The notes: generated by a model not told the origin, from the letters alone. 64,000 bases of DNA from DAOUJI01 sp965197415 (GCA_965197415.1 OZ240207.1:2976001-3040000), one strand, 5' to 3'. Positions 33,434 through 42,652 are shown, counted from the stretch's first letter. Numbers and translations: made by a program.

Positions 33434-34675
33434 TTAGGCAGAGACTTTCTCCGATTTCCTGAATAACCGTTTGCTGAAGTTGACGCGGTCCAGAATGGGC
33501 TTTTTGAATTCGGTGTAGGGCCGCTCCTCACCATGGTGTTTAATTCCCCAGAGCAGGGTTCCAACGCTGGCCGAATAGGCTGTTTTCCGCAGTTCTTGGG
33601 GAAGACCCAGGATTCCGGTGGGGAAGCCTATGCGGACAGGCGCGCCCGTCGTTCTTTCCGCGACCTCCCGGAGACCCGGCATATCCGCCGTCCCGCCCGT
33701 CAACACCATGCCCGCCGGAGGCATCTGCCTCATGCCGGCGTTGCGCAGCCTCATCATTACCAGCTTCAACGTCTCGACGATCCGCTCTTGTATGGGCTGG
33801 CACATGGCCCGTCGTTTGATCATCCGGACTGGATGTCCCTTAAAGCCGGGCAAGTGGACGTCCTCGGTGGCTTCTACGGCTTCTGGGTTGGCGTGGGAGT
33901 GCTTGATCTTCAGCTCCTCGGCCACGTAGAAGGGAACGCCGAGCGCCACGGATAGGTCCCTGGTCACCTGGTTGCCGCCTACGGGTATGACAGTCGTGAA
34001 CCAAGGGCTCCCGGTCCGGAACACCACCACGTCGGTGGTGCCGCCGCCGATGTCCACCAGAACGGCGCCCATCTCCCGTTCGCCTTCGGTCAGGATGGCT
34101 TCGGCCGCCGCCAGAGGCTGGACCACCATGCTTCTTACGGTTATCTTTGCTGCTTCTACGGACTGAACCAGGTTTCTCAGGACGGACGATTCGCCCATGA
34201 CGACATGAGACTCCACGTCCACGTTTTCAGCATGGAGTCCCGCCGGGTTGCGTACGCTGGTGAGACCGTCGACGGTGTAGCTTATTGGCACGACATGGAG
34301 GACTTCCTTGCCGTCGGCCTGCATTGGGCGGCTGGCCTGGACGAGGGACATCAGGTCCTGTTCGGAGATGGGCGTCTCGCCCCGGTCTCCGTTGAGGGAG
34401 CTTGTGGTGTTCAAACTGGTGATGTGGTCGCCGCTGACGCTGAGGTACGCCCAGGACACGCCCCGTCCCATGTATCTCTGTGCCTCTTCGAGAGACGCCC
34501 TGACGGCCTGCTGGGCCTCTTCCTGGTCGCTTACCTTCCCCTTGAGCATGCCTTGGGAGGGAACTGTCCCTACGCCCAGTACTTTGAGTTCACCCTCAGG
34601 CCCTATCCGGGCGATGATGGAGCAAACTTTCGTCGTTCCCAAGTCTATAGCTGTGTAGAAAATGTCCTTGGCCAT
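33434..34675 (-). CDS. ftsA: cell division protein FtsA
   Basis: 413 residues of the actin/Hsp70 ATPase fold. Phosphate-1 motif YTAIDLGTTKVCSIIA, phosphate-2 VLVDIGGGTTDVVVF, and adenosine motif MVLTGGTADMPGLREVA are all visible. SHAT (1C) domain residues lie near 85-165. A basic amphipathic C terminus (NFSKRLFRKSEKVSA) may be the membrane-targeting helix. It tethers FtsZ to the membrane. It stands 15 nt after rsmH and 52 nt before ftsZ, so they form one operon. Confidence 0.95.
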   Translation of the reverse strand: MAKDIFYTAIDLGTTKVCSIIARIGPEGELKVLGVGTVPSQGMLKGKVSDQEEAQQAVRASLEEAQRYMGRGVSWAYLSVSGDHITSLNTTSSLNGDRGETPISEQDLMSLVQASRPMQADGKEVLHVVPISYTVDGLTSVRNPAGLHAENVDVESHVVMGESSVLRNLVQSVEAAKITVRSMVVQPLAAAEAILTEGEREMGAVLVDIGGGTTDVVVFRTGSPWFTTVIPVGGNQVTRDLSVALGVPFYVAEELKIKHSHANPEAVEATEDVHLPGFKGHPVRMIKRRAMCQPIQERIVETLKLVMMRLRNAGMRQMPPAGMVLTGGTADMPGLREVAERTTGAPVRIGFPTGILGLPQELRKTAYSASVGTLLWGIKHHGEERPYTEFKKPILDRVNFSKRLFRKSEKVSA

Positions 34676-34690
34676 AGTGTCAGTCCTCTT

Positions 34691-35716
34691 CTAAGAAGAT
34701 GGGGGGTTCTCTATGCGCTCGGCCACTCTGAGCCGGGCGCTTCTGCTGCGGGGATTGGCTTGGATTTCGGTTTTAGAAGGAACAATCACCCGTTTGTTCA
34801 CAAGCCGTATTGAAGCAGTGTGGCCGCAGATGCACATTGGAATCCTGGGAGGGCATATGCAGTCTTTGGATTCTCTGGCAAAGGTCGATTTCACCACCCT
34901 GTCTTCCAGGCTGTGGTAGCTGATTACGGCCAGCCTGCCGCCGGGGTTGAGGGTCGTGACAGCCTGTTCCAGGCTCGATTCCAGAGCGTCAAGCTCCGAA
35001 TTGACTGCGATTCGCAGAGCCTGGAAGGTGCGTGTGGCGGGATGGATCTTTCCGGGCAGGACCCGCAGCACCTTGGAGACTATCTGTGAAAGGTGTAGGG
35101 TTCCTTCCACGGGCCGAGCCGCCACAACGGCCCTGGCTATGGCCCTCGACCTGCGTTCCTCTCCAAACCGGTGCAGTATGTCGGCCAAATCGTCCCGAGA
35201 GTACTCATTTACTATATGGGCGGCGGTCAGGAGACCCTCCGGGTCGAAGCGCATGTCCAGCGGCTCGTCCTTGGCGAAGGAAAAGCCGCGTTCTGAGCGC
35301 TCGATATGGTAGGAAGAGAACCCGAGGTCCAGCAGTATTCCGTCGGCGTCTTCAAAGCCCAGCGCAAAAGCGATGTCGTGAATTTGCGCGTAGCTTCCCT
35401 GGACCAGCCGGAAGGCGCCGTCGTAGGGCCGCAGACGGACCCTGGCCGCTTGGACGACCTCGGGGTCCTTATCGATTCCTAAGAGCCGTCCTCCGGGCAT
35501 TGCGGCCTGGAGGACGGCGGATGCGTGGCCCCCTTCTCCGACGGTCGCGTCTATGTACACACCTCCCGACCTCACCGCCAGAAGACGCACCGTCTCTTGG
35601 AGAAGCGCAGGCTCGTGTGAGAAAGCTTTGTCCACCACGGCTTCTCCCATCGGGCCCGGGGCCGTAGACAACGCCGGATTGGCGCCGGTTAGTCTAACCA
35701 ATTGCTGTCGTCTCAT
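34691..35716 (-). CDS. rsmH: 16S rRNA (cytosine-1402-N4)-methyltransferase RsmH
   Basis: 341 residues. Begins FSHEPALLQETVRLL and YIDATVGEGGHASAVL, the SAM-binding motif of MraW/RsmH. DGILLDLGFSSYHIE, GFSFAKDEPLDMR, ISYHSLEDRVVK and the KRVIVPSKTEIQANPRSRSARLR tail confirm it. It methylates C1402 in the ribosomal P site. The first ATG at 35716 lacks a Shine-Dalgarno sequence; ATG at 35650 is an equally possible start, just before the conserved core. No mraZ, ftsL or ftsI is next to it. Confidence 0.93.
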   Translation of the reverse strand: MRRQQLVRLTGANPALSTAPGPMGEAVVDKAFSHEPALLQETVRLLAVRSGGVYIDATVGEGGHASAVLQAAMPGGRLLGIDKDPEVVQAARVRLRPYDGAFRLVQGSYAQIHDIAFALGFEDADGILLDLGFSSYHIERSERGFSFAKDEPLDMRFDPEGLLTAAHIVNEYSRDDLADILHRFGEERRSRAIARAVVAARPVEGTLHLSQIVSKVLRVLPGKIHPATRTFQALRIAVNSELDALESSLEQAVTTLNPGGRLAVISYHSLEDRVVKSTFARESKDCICPPRIPMCICGHTASIRLVNKRVIVPSKTEIQANPRSRSARLRVAERIENPPSS

Positions 35717-36138
35717 TTACGAATTCGTCACGGATGAAAGGCCCGCTAATCGACTTTGTCCTCGCAATTGCCAATCTATGGGTTTGTCGCACCATTGAGT
35801 GTTGGGCTTATTCAGAGAAGACCCCCCGTTTCCCAACCGTGCGAACACTCCAAACATGGAGCCTGCGGAAACGGAGGGGAGAATGCTGCCCCCTCCCTAC
35901 CCCACGAATAAATCATATTGAGGCTAGCAGCATGGACAAATGAAGTACAAGGACTATTGTGGGTCTTTTTTGGTGAGTTTTTAATCTATTTCTTATTCTT
36001 TGGAAAAACTTGAAGCTCTGGCAGGCGGGCCCCAAGTGTGCGTTTGACGCCTATGGAGCTTGAGGATAATAATGTGTAGGTTCATTGTGGCGGCGTTGAC
36101 TGCCGTATACGGACTTACCAACCCCGGCCAGGCGTCCA

Positions 36139-36165
36139 GCGGGGTGGGGTTCTAACGGACCCCGC
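36139..36165 (+). other. GC-rich hairpin in the leader of the 36211 gene
   Basis: GCGGGGT (36139-36145) pairs with ACCCCGC (36159-36165) around a 13-nt loop, about 45 nt before the start of the next gene. TTATCGGTTTTTGG follows, so it could be an attenuator. The remainder of 35717-36210 (494 nt) holds a possible 27-codon ORF at 36072-36155 with GAGG upstream, low confidence, and no recognised RNA. Confidence 0.35.
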
Positions 36166-36210
36166 CGGGTTATCGGTTTTTGGATTCAGCGTTTTCCAGT
36201 AGGAGCGGCT

Positions 36211-36843
36211 TTGTCGGATTTATTTTACAGAGTCAGCCTGAACATGCAGGCGGACGACCTGTCCCGAATGGTCTTGGCCAAGGAAGACCTTCCTGGGGAA
36301 ATGAACCCTTTCGAGCTGGCCCGTGACGGCGAATTGGACAACGAGACGATGGCCGACCACAGTTTCCCTGGGAGCACAACCGAGGAAATCCGGGCAACTG
36401 GTCGCATCTCTGGATACCTCTCCGAATTCGTCAACACCGATGACCGCGGGCTCTTGTCTCCTCCTGAAGAGGGACATGACTTGGTGGCTGCCACGGTTGT
36501 ACACCTGTTCAACGACATGGAGGAAGTGGACCGCTGGATGACCAACAAGTTCCTTGGTGAGTTCAAGGCCCACGTGGGCCGCGACTTGGGCAGGGGTCAG
36601 CAACTGATTAGGGCCGATGAACTGGACTTCGACGGCTTTGCGGACAAGTCCGCGGGGCTGCATACTCTCCAGACCAGCGATTTTGGCTTAGTCTCTTCAA
36701 CTGTCGTGGACTTCCGCGTCGGGCGGCTTCTTGGCGTGGCGTACCTGGTGACCGCTGGGGACGTGGAGCGCCGGGACCAGGTGAGAGAGCTGGGAAGGCT
36801 CCTGGAACGCCGCATAGTAAAGACTCTCCTGGGGTCCAACTAG
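36211..36843 (+). CDS. hypothetical protein
   Basis: 210 residues from TTG, with AGGAG 6-7 nt upstream. Not recognised. An M-V-L-A-K-E-D-L-P-G motif near residue 19 recalls Chloroflexota proteins of unknown role with an LxxEDLPxGF motif; those often carry a lipoprotein signal, but none is visible here. The middle is acidic, and the C-terminal half has alternating strand/helix patterns (DFGLVSSTVVDFRVGRLLGVAYLV). It is followed 66 nt later by a flavodoxin-like gene. Confidence 0.7.
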   Translation: MSDLFYRVSLNMQADDLSRMVLAKEDLPGEMNPFELARDGELDNETMADHSFPGSTTEEIRATGRISGYLSEFVNTDDRGLLSPPEEGHDLVAATVVHLFNDMEEVDRWMTNKFLGEFKAHVGRDLGRGQQLIRADELDFDGFADKSAGLHTLQTSDFGLVSSTVVDFRVGRLLGVAYLVTAGDVERRDQVRELGRLLERRIVKTLLGSN

Positions 36844-36909
36844 TCCAGGCTGCCTAAACGGGACGGCTTTCGCTCGGGCAGTCGTTCGCGGGACAGATTC
36901 AAGCACAGG

Positions 36910-37440
36910 ATGTCAGGCCCTCCCATGTCCAAAGATGTTGTCACAATACTGACGCTTTACGACGCACGCGGACCCCTGATTGGGCCGTTGGCCGAGGCGA
37001 TCTCCCTTGGTGTCTCCCGGGTGGCGGGAGCCGAGTGCAGACTAAGGACGTTGGCCGATGCAAAGAAGGATGACTTGCTGGAAGCCGACGGCCTCGTCCT
37101 GGGCTCTCCCAACTGGAGCGGGATCACCGGCGACCTGAAGCGCTGGCTGGACGACCAGGGAGATTTCTGGGAGGACGGGTCCCTGAGGGGGAAAGTCGGG
37201 GCGGCGTTCACCACTGGCAGGGGCCTCCACTCAGGACTGGAGTTCACTTTGCTGGGTCTCATTCACTGGATGCTGGCCGGCGGAATGATTGTGGCGGGCC
37301 TGCCCTGGTCCGAGGACATGAAGCAGTCGGGTTCCTACTATGGGGCTACCGCGACCGGCCAGGTCACAGAGGCGGACTTGGCGCAAGCCTCGGCCCTGGG
37401 CGAACGGGTTGCGCTGAACGCCATTAAGCTGTCTAAGTGA
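36910..37440 (+). CDS. flavodoxin/NADPH-dependent FMN reductase-like protein
   Basis: 176 residues with a flavodoxin fold. An N-terminal VTILTLYDARGPLIGPLAEAI phosphate-binding loop is divergent. EADGLVLGSPNWSGITGDLKRWLDDQGDFW is the second flavin loop. KVGAAFTTGRGLHSGLEFTLLGLI follows, as in WrbA-type quinone reductases. It probably binds FMN and takes part in redox metabolism. Starts at 36910 or 36925 are both possible; neither has a strong ribosome site. It precedes the ribosomal superoperon but has its own stop 113 nt before rpsL. Confidence 0.78.
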   Translation: MSGPPMSKDVVTILTLYDARGPLIGPLAEAISLGVSRVAGAECRLRTLADAKKDDLLEADGLVLGSPNWSGITGDLKRWLDDQGDFWEDGSLRGKVGAAFTTGRGLHSGLEFTLLGLIHWMLAGGMIVAGLPWSEDMKQSGSYYGATATGQVTEADLAQASALGERVALNAIKLSK

Positions 37441-37488
37441 ACAGGCGGCGGACCTGCGGAGCATCCTTCGAAAAGCTTCTAAATTTTG

Positions 37489-37517
37489 TTGACACCGCCT
37501 GGGTTTGTTGGTAGAGT
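37489..37517 (+). promoter_or_regulatory. promoter of the ribosomal superoperon
   Basis: TTGACA (37489-37494) and TAGAGT (37512-37517) are 17 nt apart. The -35 is a perfect consensus. Transcription would begin near 37524, about 30 nt before the rpsL ATG. No other convincing promoter was seen between rpsL and rpsI, so most of the superoperon may depend on it. Confidence 0.75.
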
Positions 37518-37553
37518 ATCCAATTGTCGCCCGAGACGCCGGGAGGGATTTTT

Positions 37554-37970
37554 ATGCCTACAGTAAATCAGTTGGTTCGGAAGGGGCGCAAGAAGGTCAT
37601 TAAGAAGACCAAAGCGCCCGCGATGCACTGGCTGCAGAACTCTCTCAAGAACCGAACGGTCTGGGGGCCTGGGGCGCCTCAGCGCAGGGGCGTTTGCGTC
37701 CAAGTGCGGACTATGACGCCCAAGAAGCCCAACTCAGCCCTGAGGAAAATAGCCCGTGTCAGGCTAACCAACGGTTTCGAAGTCACGGCGTACATCGGAG
37801 GAGAAGGACACAACCTCCAGGAACACTCGGTGGTGCTAATACGAGGCGGAAGGGTCAAGGACCTGCCCGGCGTACGCTACCACGTAGTCAGGGGGGCTCT
37901 CGACTGCGAGGGCGTCCAGGACCGTGGCCGCGGCCGGAGCAAGTACGGGGCCAGCCGCCGCCGGCGCTAG
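37554..37970 (+). CDS. rpsL: 30S ribosomal protein S12
   Basis: 138 residues. It starts MPTVNQLVRKGRKK, with KAPAMHWLQNSLKNR as a lineage-specific variation. The decoding-site segment TPKKPNSALRKIARVRL and GEGHNLQEHSVVLIRGGRVKDLPGVRYH are intact. S12 sits at the decoding centre. GGGAGGGA lies before the ATG. It is the first gene of the superoperon. Confidence 0.97.
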   Translation: MPTVNQLVRKGRKKVIKKTKAPAMHWLQNSLKNRTVWGPGAPQRRGVCVQVRTMTPKKPNSALRKIARVRLTNGFEVTAYIGGEGHNLQEHSVVLIRGGRVKDLPGVRYHVVRGALDCEGVQDRGRGRSKYGASRRRR

Positions 37971-38017
37971 CCCGCTCCGGATTGTTCCCCCAGACTTGCC
38001 AGGATCGGTCCTTAACG

Positions 38018-38488
38018 ATGTCCAGAAGAAGAAGAGCAGAACGACGCCCTGTGTCGGCGGACGCCCGCTATAGCAGCGTGGAGCTTGCCCGCTTCATCAA
38101 CAAGATAATGATGAAGGGCAAGAAGACGGTTGCGCAGCGAATAGTGTACGCCGCCCTGGACCTCGTAGAACAGGACGCAAAGAGGCCGCCACTGGAGGTC
38201 TTTGACCAGGCCCTGAAGAACGCCACCCCACTCCTGGAAGTGCGTCCCAGAAGGGTGGGAGGGGCAACATACCAAGTTCCCACTGAGTTGCGAGCCGCCC
38301 GCAGCGAGGCGCTGGCCATCCGCTGGATAATACGCGGAGCCAGGGCCCGCAAGGGAATGCCCATGAGGCGGAAGCTGGCCCTGGAACTCTTGGAGGCATC
38401 CAGAGGCGAGGGTTCCGCCGTCAGGCGTCGAGAAGAGCTTCACCGCATGGCTGAAGCCAACCGGGCCTTCGTTCACTACAGATGGTAG
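38018..38488 (+). CDS. rpsG: 30S ribosomal protein S7
   Basis: 156 residues, the family's normal length. MSRRRRAERRPVSADARYSSVELARFIN, then NATPLLEVRPRRVGGATYQVP and RGARARKGMPMRRKLALELL are typical S7 elements that bind the 16S 3' major domain. The start is the ATG after CTTAACG, with no strong Shine-Dalgarno sequence. It lies 47 nt after rpsL. Confidence 0.97.
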   Translation: MSRRRRAERRPVSADARYSSVELARFINKIMMKGKKTVAQRIVYAALDLVEQDAKRPPLEVFDQALKNATPLLEVRPRRVGGATYQVPTELRAARSEALAIRWIIRGARARKGMPMRRKLALELLEASRGEGSAVRRREELHRMAEANRAFVHYRW

Positions 38489-38549
38489 CGCAACCAGCCC
38501 GGTAAGCTCTAGTCGTCAGTGAGGTCTTGATTCAAATCAGGTTGAAACC

Positions 38550-40619
38550 ATGTCCGTCGCATCTGCCATAGACAGAATTCGCAATATAGGATTCATCGCC
38601 CACATCGACGCGGGTAAGACAAGCGTCACGGAGAGGGCGCTGTATCTTGCCGGCCGGATTCACAGAGTGGGCGGAGTGGACGAAGGCACCACGGTCATGG
38701 ACTGGATGCCCCAGGAGAAAGAACGGGGAATCACCATCACCGCCGCCGCGACTACCTGCCAATGGAAAGGCTACAAAGTAAACATCATAGACACGCCCGG
38801 TCACGTGGACTTCACCGCTGAAGTCGAGCGCAGTCTCAGGGTATTGGACGGCGGGATAGTCGTCCTCGACGCCGTAGCCGGAGTCCAACCCCAGTCGGAG
38901 ACGGTGTGGCGGCAGGCCGACAGGTACGAAGTGCCCCGGATATGTTTCGTCAACAAGATGGACCGGATAGGGGCCAACTTCGAGTTCACAGTGGACTCGA
39001 TACGCCACAGGCTGAAGGCGAATCCCGTCCCCGTTCAGCTTCCCCTGAGGACCTACGAAGCATTCGACGGCGTCGTGGACCTCATGGAAGGGACTGCCCT
39101 GGTCTATGATGACGACGTGGACCTGGCCCCGCCGGAAGGCCCCATTCCTGAAGAGTACCTGGACAAGTATGAGCAGTACCGTGAGGCCATGATCGAAAAG
39201 ATCGTGGAGACCGACGAGTCGCTGATGATACGGTACCTGGAAGGTGAGGACATCCCTTCCCAGGACCTGAAGAACGCTTTGAGGAAAGCCACCATAGCCG
39301 GTAGTTTGGTGCCTGTGCTTTGCGGCGCCGCCATCAGCGGCAAGGGCATCCATTCGCTTCTAGACGGCATAATAGACTACTTGCCCGCTCCGCTGGACAT
39401 TCCGCCCATGGTGGGAGTCCACCCCAAGACGGATGAACAAGTGGTGCAGGAACCTCGCCCGGACGCCCCCCTGTCCGCCTTGGCTTTCAAAGTCGCCGCC
39501 GACCCGTTCGTCGGCCGGCTGGTCTATTTGCGAGTCTACTCGGGCACGGTCAAGTCGGGGGAGACGGTATACAACGTGACCAGGGACCGGAACGAACGGA
39601 TGGGCCGGGTGCTTCAGATGCATGCCAACCGGCGGGAAGAGGTGCCTGAGTCCGACGCGGGGAACATCCTGGCCGCCGTGGGGCTGAAGAACACCTTCAC
39701 AGGAGACACAATTACCCATAGGGACTCTCCGGTGATTCTGGAGCCGCCCACGTTCCCGTCTCCCGTTCTGTCCGTGGCTATAGAACCCATGACCAGAGCC
39801 GACCAGGACAAACTGTCCGAAGCTCTTGGAAAGCTGGCGGAAGAGGACCCGACCTTCGAGGTCAGGTACAACGAGGAAACGGGCCAGACACTTATCTCCG
39901 GCATGGGAGAGCTGCACCTAGAAGTGCTGGTGGACCGCATTCGACGCGAGTTCAACGTCGCCGCCAACGTAGGCAAGCCGCGGGTTGCTTACAGAGAAAC
40001 CATAACCGCCCCCACCAGAATCGAGGGGCGGTTCGTACGTCAGACGGGCGGCCGTGGCCAGTATGGTCACGTTTGGCTGGAATTGGAGCCGCTGGAGCGA
40101 GGCCAGGGCTTTATATTCGAGGACAAGATTCAGGGAGGCGTCATACCCAGGGAGTACATACGCCCGGTGGAGCAAGGAGTCAGGGACGCAATCCAGAACG
40201 GCCCCAAGGCCGGATACCCCATCATCGACATGAAAGTGACCCTGGTGGACGGCAGCTTCCATACCGTGGACTCGTCCGAAATGGCCTTCAGGACAGCCGG
40301 TTCCATTGCGTTGCGAGAGGGTGTCGCCAAGGCGAAACCCATCCTACTCGAACCCATCATGGAATTGGAAGTCGTAACCCCCGGCGAGTTTCTGGGGGAT
40401 GTTCTGGGCGACCTGAGCTCACGGCGAGCTCAAATAAAGAACATCGAGGGGCTGGAAGGCATACAGGTGGTGCGCGCCATGATGCCTTTGGCAGAGACCT
40501 TCGAGTACACCACCATTCTCCGGTCGGTAACCCAGGGCAGGGCGAGCTACACCATGGAGTTCCGCTTCTATGAACCCGTGTCCGAGGACATTCTCAAGCA
40601 GGTGATAAGGGGCCGTTAG
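38550..40619 (+). CDS. fusA: translation elongation factor G
   Basis: 689 residues. G-domain motifs: AHIDAGKTSVTER (G1), EKERGITITAA (G2), DTPGHVDFTAE (G3) and NKMD (G4). Domains II-V follow, with GMGELHLEVLVDRIRREF in domain III and RQTGGRGQYGHVWLE in domain IV. It drives GTP-dependent translocation. It lies in the str position after rpsG. No tuf gene follows; rpsJ begins 8 nt after the stop. Confidence 0.97.
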   Translation: MSVASAIDRIRNIGFIAHIDAGKTSVTERALYLAGRIHRVGGVDEGTTVMDWMPQEKERGITITAAATTCQWKGYKVNIIDTPGHVDFTAEVERSLRVLDGGIVVLDAVAGVQPQSETVWRQADRYEVPRICFVNKMDRIGANFEFTVDSIRHRLKANPVPVQLPLRTYEAFDGVVDLMEGTALVYDDDVDLAPPEGPIPEEYLDKYEQYREAMIEKIVETDESLMIRYLEGEDIPSQDLKNALRKATIAGSLVPVLCGAAISGKGIHSLLDGIIDYLPAPLDIPPMVGVHPKTDEQVVQEPRPDAPLSALAFKVAADPFVGRLVYLRVYSGTVKSGETVYNVTRDRNERMGRVLQMHANRREEVPESDAGNILAAVGLKNTFTGDTITHRDSPVILEPPTFPSPVLSVAIEPMTRADQDKLSEALGKLAEEDPTFEVRYNEETGQTLISGMGELHLEVLVDRIRREFNVAANVGKPRVAYRETITAPTRIEGRFVRQTGGRGQYGHVWLELEPLERGQGFIFEDKIQGGVIPREYIRPVEQGVRDAIQNGPKAGYPIIDMKVTLVDGSFHTVDSSEMAFRTAGSIALREGVAKAKPILLEPIMELEVVTPGEFLGDVLGDLSSRRAQIKNIEGLEGIQVVRAMMPLAETFEYTTILRSVTQGRASYTMEFRFYEPVSEDILKQVIRGR

Positions 40620-40627
40620 CTGAAGAA

Positions 40628-40942
40628 ATGACTACGACAGGACAGAAGGTAAGAATCGTTTTGAGGGCCTTCGACCACAAGTCCCTGGACTTGTCGGCGG
40701 TGCAAATCGTGGAAACCGCCGAGCGGACCGGCGCCCAAGTTGTGGGGCCGGTGCCGATGCCCACCCACATCCGGCGTTTCTGCGTTATAAGGTCTCCCCA
40801 CGTGGACAAGGACTCCCGGGAGCACTTCGAAATCAGGACGCACAAGCGGCTCATAGACATAGTGGACCCCACTTCAAAGACCATCGACGCCCTCACCCGC
40901 CTCAATCTTCCGGCGGGTGTGGACATCTCAATCAAGCTATAG
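40628..40942 (+). CDS. rpsJ: 30S ribosomal protein S10
   Basis: 104 residues. VRIVLRAFDHKSLDLSAVQIVETAERTGAQVVGPVPMPT and SREHFEIRTHKRLIDI are diagnostic S10 segments; it also serves as NusE. It opens the S10 part of the superoperon directly after fusA. Confidence 0.97.
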   Translation: MTTTGQKVRIVLRAFDHKSLDLSAVQIVETAERTGAQVVGPVPMPTHIRRFCVIRSPHVDKDSREHFEIRTHKRLIDIVDPTSKTIDALTRLNLPAGVDISIKL

Positions 40943-40950
40943 GACGAGGT

Positions 40951-41568
40951 ATGATTCGCGGAATCATCGGACGAAAAATAGGAATGACCCAGGTGTTCAG
41001 GGAGTCGGGCCAGGTGGAGCCGGTGACGGTCATCGAGGGCGGCCCCTGCACCATCACCCAGGTCAGGACCGTCGAACGGGACGGATACCAGGCGGCCCAA
41101 CTCGGCTTTCAGACGGCCAAGAAGCTGAACAGGCCGGAACGGGGCCACCTGGAAAAGACGGGTTTCTTTAAGCGGCTGCGGGAAGTCCCAGTCGACGGCG
41201 TCGACGACTTGGAAGTGGGACAACAGATCAACGTCGACCTCTTTGAAGAAGGTGAAAAGGTTGACGTGATAGGTCGGTCCAAGGGACGAGGGTTCCAGGG
41301 CGTCATGAAACGCTGGGGTTTTAGCGGAGGTCCCCGCACCCACGGCCAATCGGACCGGGCAAGGGCGCCGGGTTCCATCGGCGCCGGGACCACTCCGGGC
41401 AAGGTGCTTAAGGGAAAGAAAATGGCCGGCCACATGGGGGACCGGCGCATCACTGTCAAGAACCTGGAAGTCGTAAAGGTGGACCCCGAGAGGAACCTCC
41501 TCTTGCTCAGAGGCGGCATCCCCGGAGCCCATAACGGTCTGCTTTTGATCAAAAAGGCCGGGCGGTAG
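40951..41568 (+). CDS. rplC: 50S ribosomal protein L3
   Basis: 205 residues. MIRGIIGRKIGMTQVF at the start and the long loop GRSKGRGFQGVMKRWGFSGGPRTHGQSDRARAPGSIG, in pieces, that reaches the peptidyl-transferase centre, are standard. The normal family length is kept. It begins 8 nt after rpsJ. Confidence 0.97.
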   Translation: MIRGIIGRKIGMTQVFRESGQVEPVTVIEGGPCTITQVRTVERDGYQAAQLGFQTAKKLNRPERGHLEKTGFFKRLREVPVDGVDDLEVGQQINVDLFEEGEKVDVIGRSKGRGFQGVMKRWGFSGGPRTHGQSDRARAPGSIGAGTTPGKVLKGKKMAGHMGDRRITVKNLEVVKVDPERNLLLLRGGIPGAHNGLLLIKKAGR

Positions 41569-41573
41569 ATACA

Positions 41574-42368
41574 ATGCAGGCGACGGTGAAGAACTCAGAA
41601 GGCAGGGTGGTGGACACCGTCGAACTCGACGAGCGGCTCTTCAACGTCCCCATGAACAGTACGCTGGTCCACCAGGCGATGGTGATGTACCAGGCCAATC
41701 GGAGACAAGGGACCCACTCGACCAAGACCAAGGCGCAAGTCTCCGGTGGAGGGCGCAAGCCTTGGCCCCAGAAGCACACAGGTCGTGCGCGGCATGGCAG
41801 CATCAGGTCTCCCCAGTGGCGGCATGGAGGCGTGACCTTCGGTCCGCATCCCAGGTCCCATCGTCTAGACATGCCCAAGAAGATGCGTCAAGGGGCCTTG
41901 AGGTGCGTGTTGTCGGACAAGTTCCGCAGCGGCAAGCTGGCGCTGGTGGATGACATTACCGTTGGATTCAGCACAAAGTCCATGGCCGACCTGCTTTCGA
42001 ATCTGGAAGTGGGACGTTCTACGCTAATCGTCACCGAAAGTCCTGCCGAGTCGATGGTCAGATCCGCCAGAAATCTGCCCAGGGTGTGGACCTTGCCGGT
42101 GGACCAGCTCACCGCCGAGCAGCTTCTCAAGAGGGACACGCTCGTCATGACTCTAGACGCCATGCGCAAGGCTGAACAGTTGTGGGCGTCCCCCTCTGTA
42201 AGGCGCCCTAAGAAAGGGACGCTGGAGGCGCCGCCAGCTCTGGACGAGAGTCCAGAGCCGGAAGAGTCCGTTGAGCTTGACGAGGCTGTAGAGGTCGTAG
42301 AGCCTGAAGCGGCTGTCGAGTCTGGAGAGCCAGTGTCCGGCGTTCAGGATGAGGAGGTTGAGGAGTAA
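41574..42368 (+). CDS. rplD: 50S ribosomal protein L4 with acidic C-terminal tail
   Basis: 264 residues, about 60 longer than usual. The core is typical: RRQGTHSTKTKAQVSGGGRKPWPQKHTGRARHGS is the extended loop lining the exit tunnel. From about residue 215 a Glu/Pro/Val-rich tail (PEPEESVELDEAVEVVEPE) begins and runs to the end; it is predicted to be disordered. The stop overlaps the rplW start (TAATG). Similar acidic extensions occur in other proteins of this operon. Confidence 0.96.
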   Translation: MQATVKNSEGRVVDTVELDERLFNVPMNSTLVHQAMVMYQANRRQGTHSTKTKAQVSGGGRKPWPQKHTGRARHGSIRSPQWRHGGVTFGPHPRSHRLDMPKKMRQGALRCVLSDKFRSGKLALVDDITVGFSTKSMADLLSNLEVGRSTLIVTESPAESMVRSARNLPRVWTLPVDQLTAEQLLKRDTLVMTLDAMRKAEQLWASPSVRRPKKGTLEAPPALDESPEPEESVELDEAVEVVEPEAAVESGEPVSGVQDEEVEE

Positions 42369-42652
42369 TGGCCGCCGTGCAGGTCTTGATTCAACCTCTA
42401 ATCACCGAGAAGAGCACCCTTCTTCAGGAAGAAGGAAAGTACGTCTTCAAGGTGGTCCGGTCGGCGCCCAAGGGTGAGATCAAGAGGGCCGTAGAAGAAG
42501 CGTTTGGCGTCAAAGTCATAGACGTGAAGGTTTCCATGGTCCGAGGGAAACGCAAGCGGTACGGGCCTAAGTACAAGAAGCTTCCCGACACCAAGAAAGC
42601 GATCGTTTCGCTGCGACCAGGTGACCGAATACAGCTGATTGAGGGGGTCTAA
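42368..42652 (+). CDS. rplW: 50S ribosomal protein L23
   Basis: 94 residues. VLIQPLITEKSTLLQEEGKYVFKV and IKRAVEEAFGVKVIDVKVS, then GKRKRYGPKYKKLPDTKKA are typical. L23 sits at the tunnel exit and docks trigger factor and SRP. Its start overlaps the rplD stop by one base. Confidence 0.97.
   Translation: MAAVQVLIQPLITEKSTLLQEEGKYVFKVVRSAPKGEIKRAVEEAFGVKVIDVKVSMVRGKRKRYGPKYKKLPDTKKAIVSLRPGDRIQLIEGV

Noticed and set aside
36072..36155. 27-codon ATG frame with GAGG upstream, ahead of the 36211 gene
   Set aside because: Too short and without any recognisable feature; it overlaps a hairpin. Noted only as a possible leader peptide.
38532..39353. Long reverse-strand frame across fusA
   Set aside because: It is antisense to a perfectly conserved EF-G and shows no family pattern.
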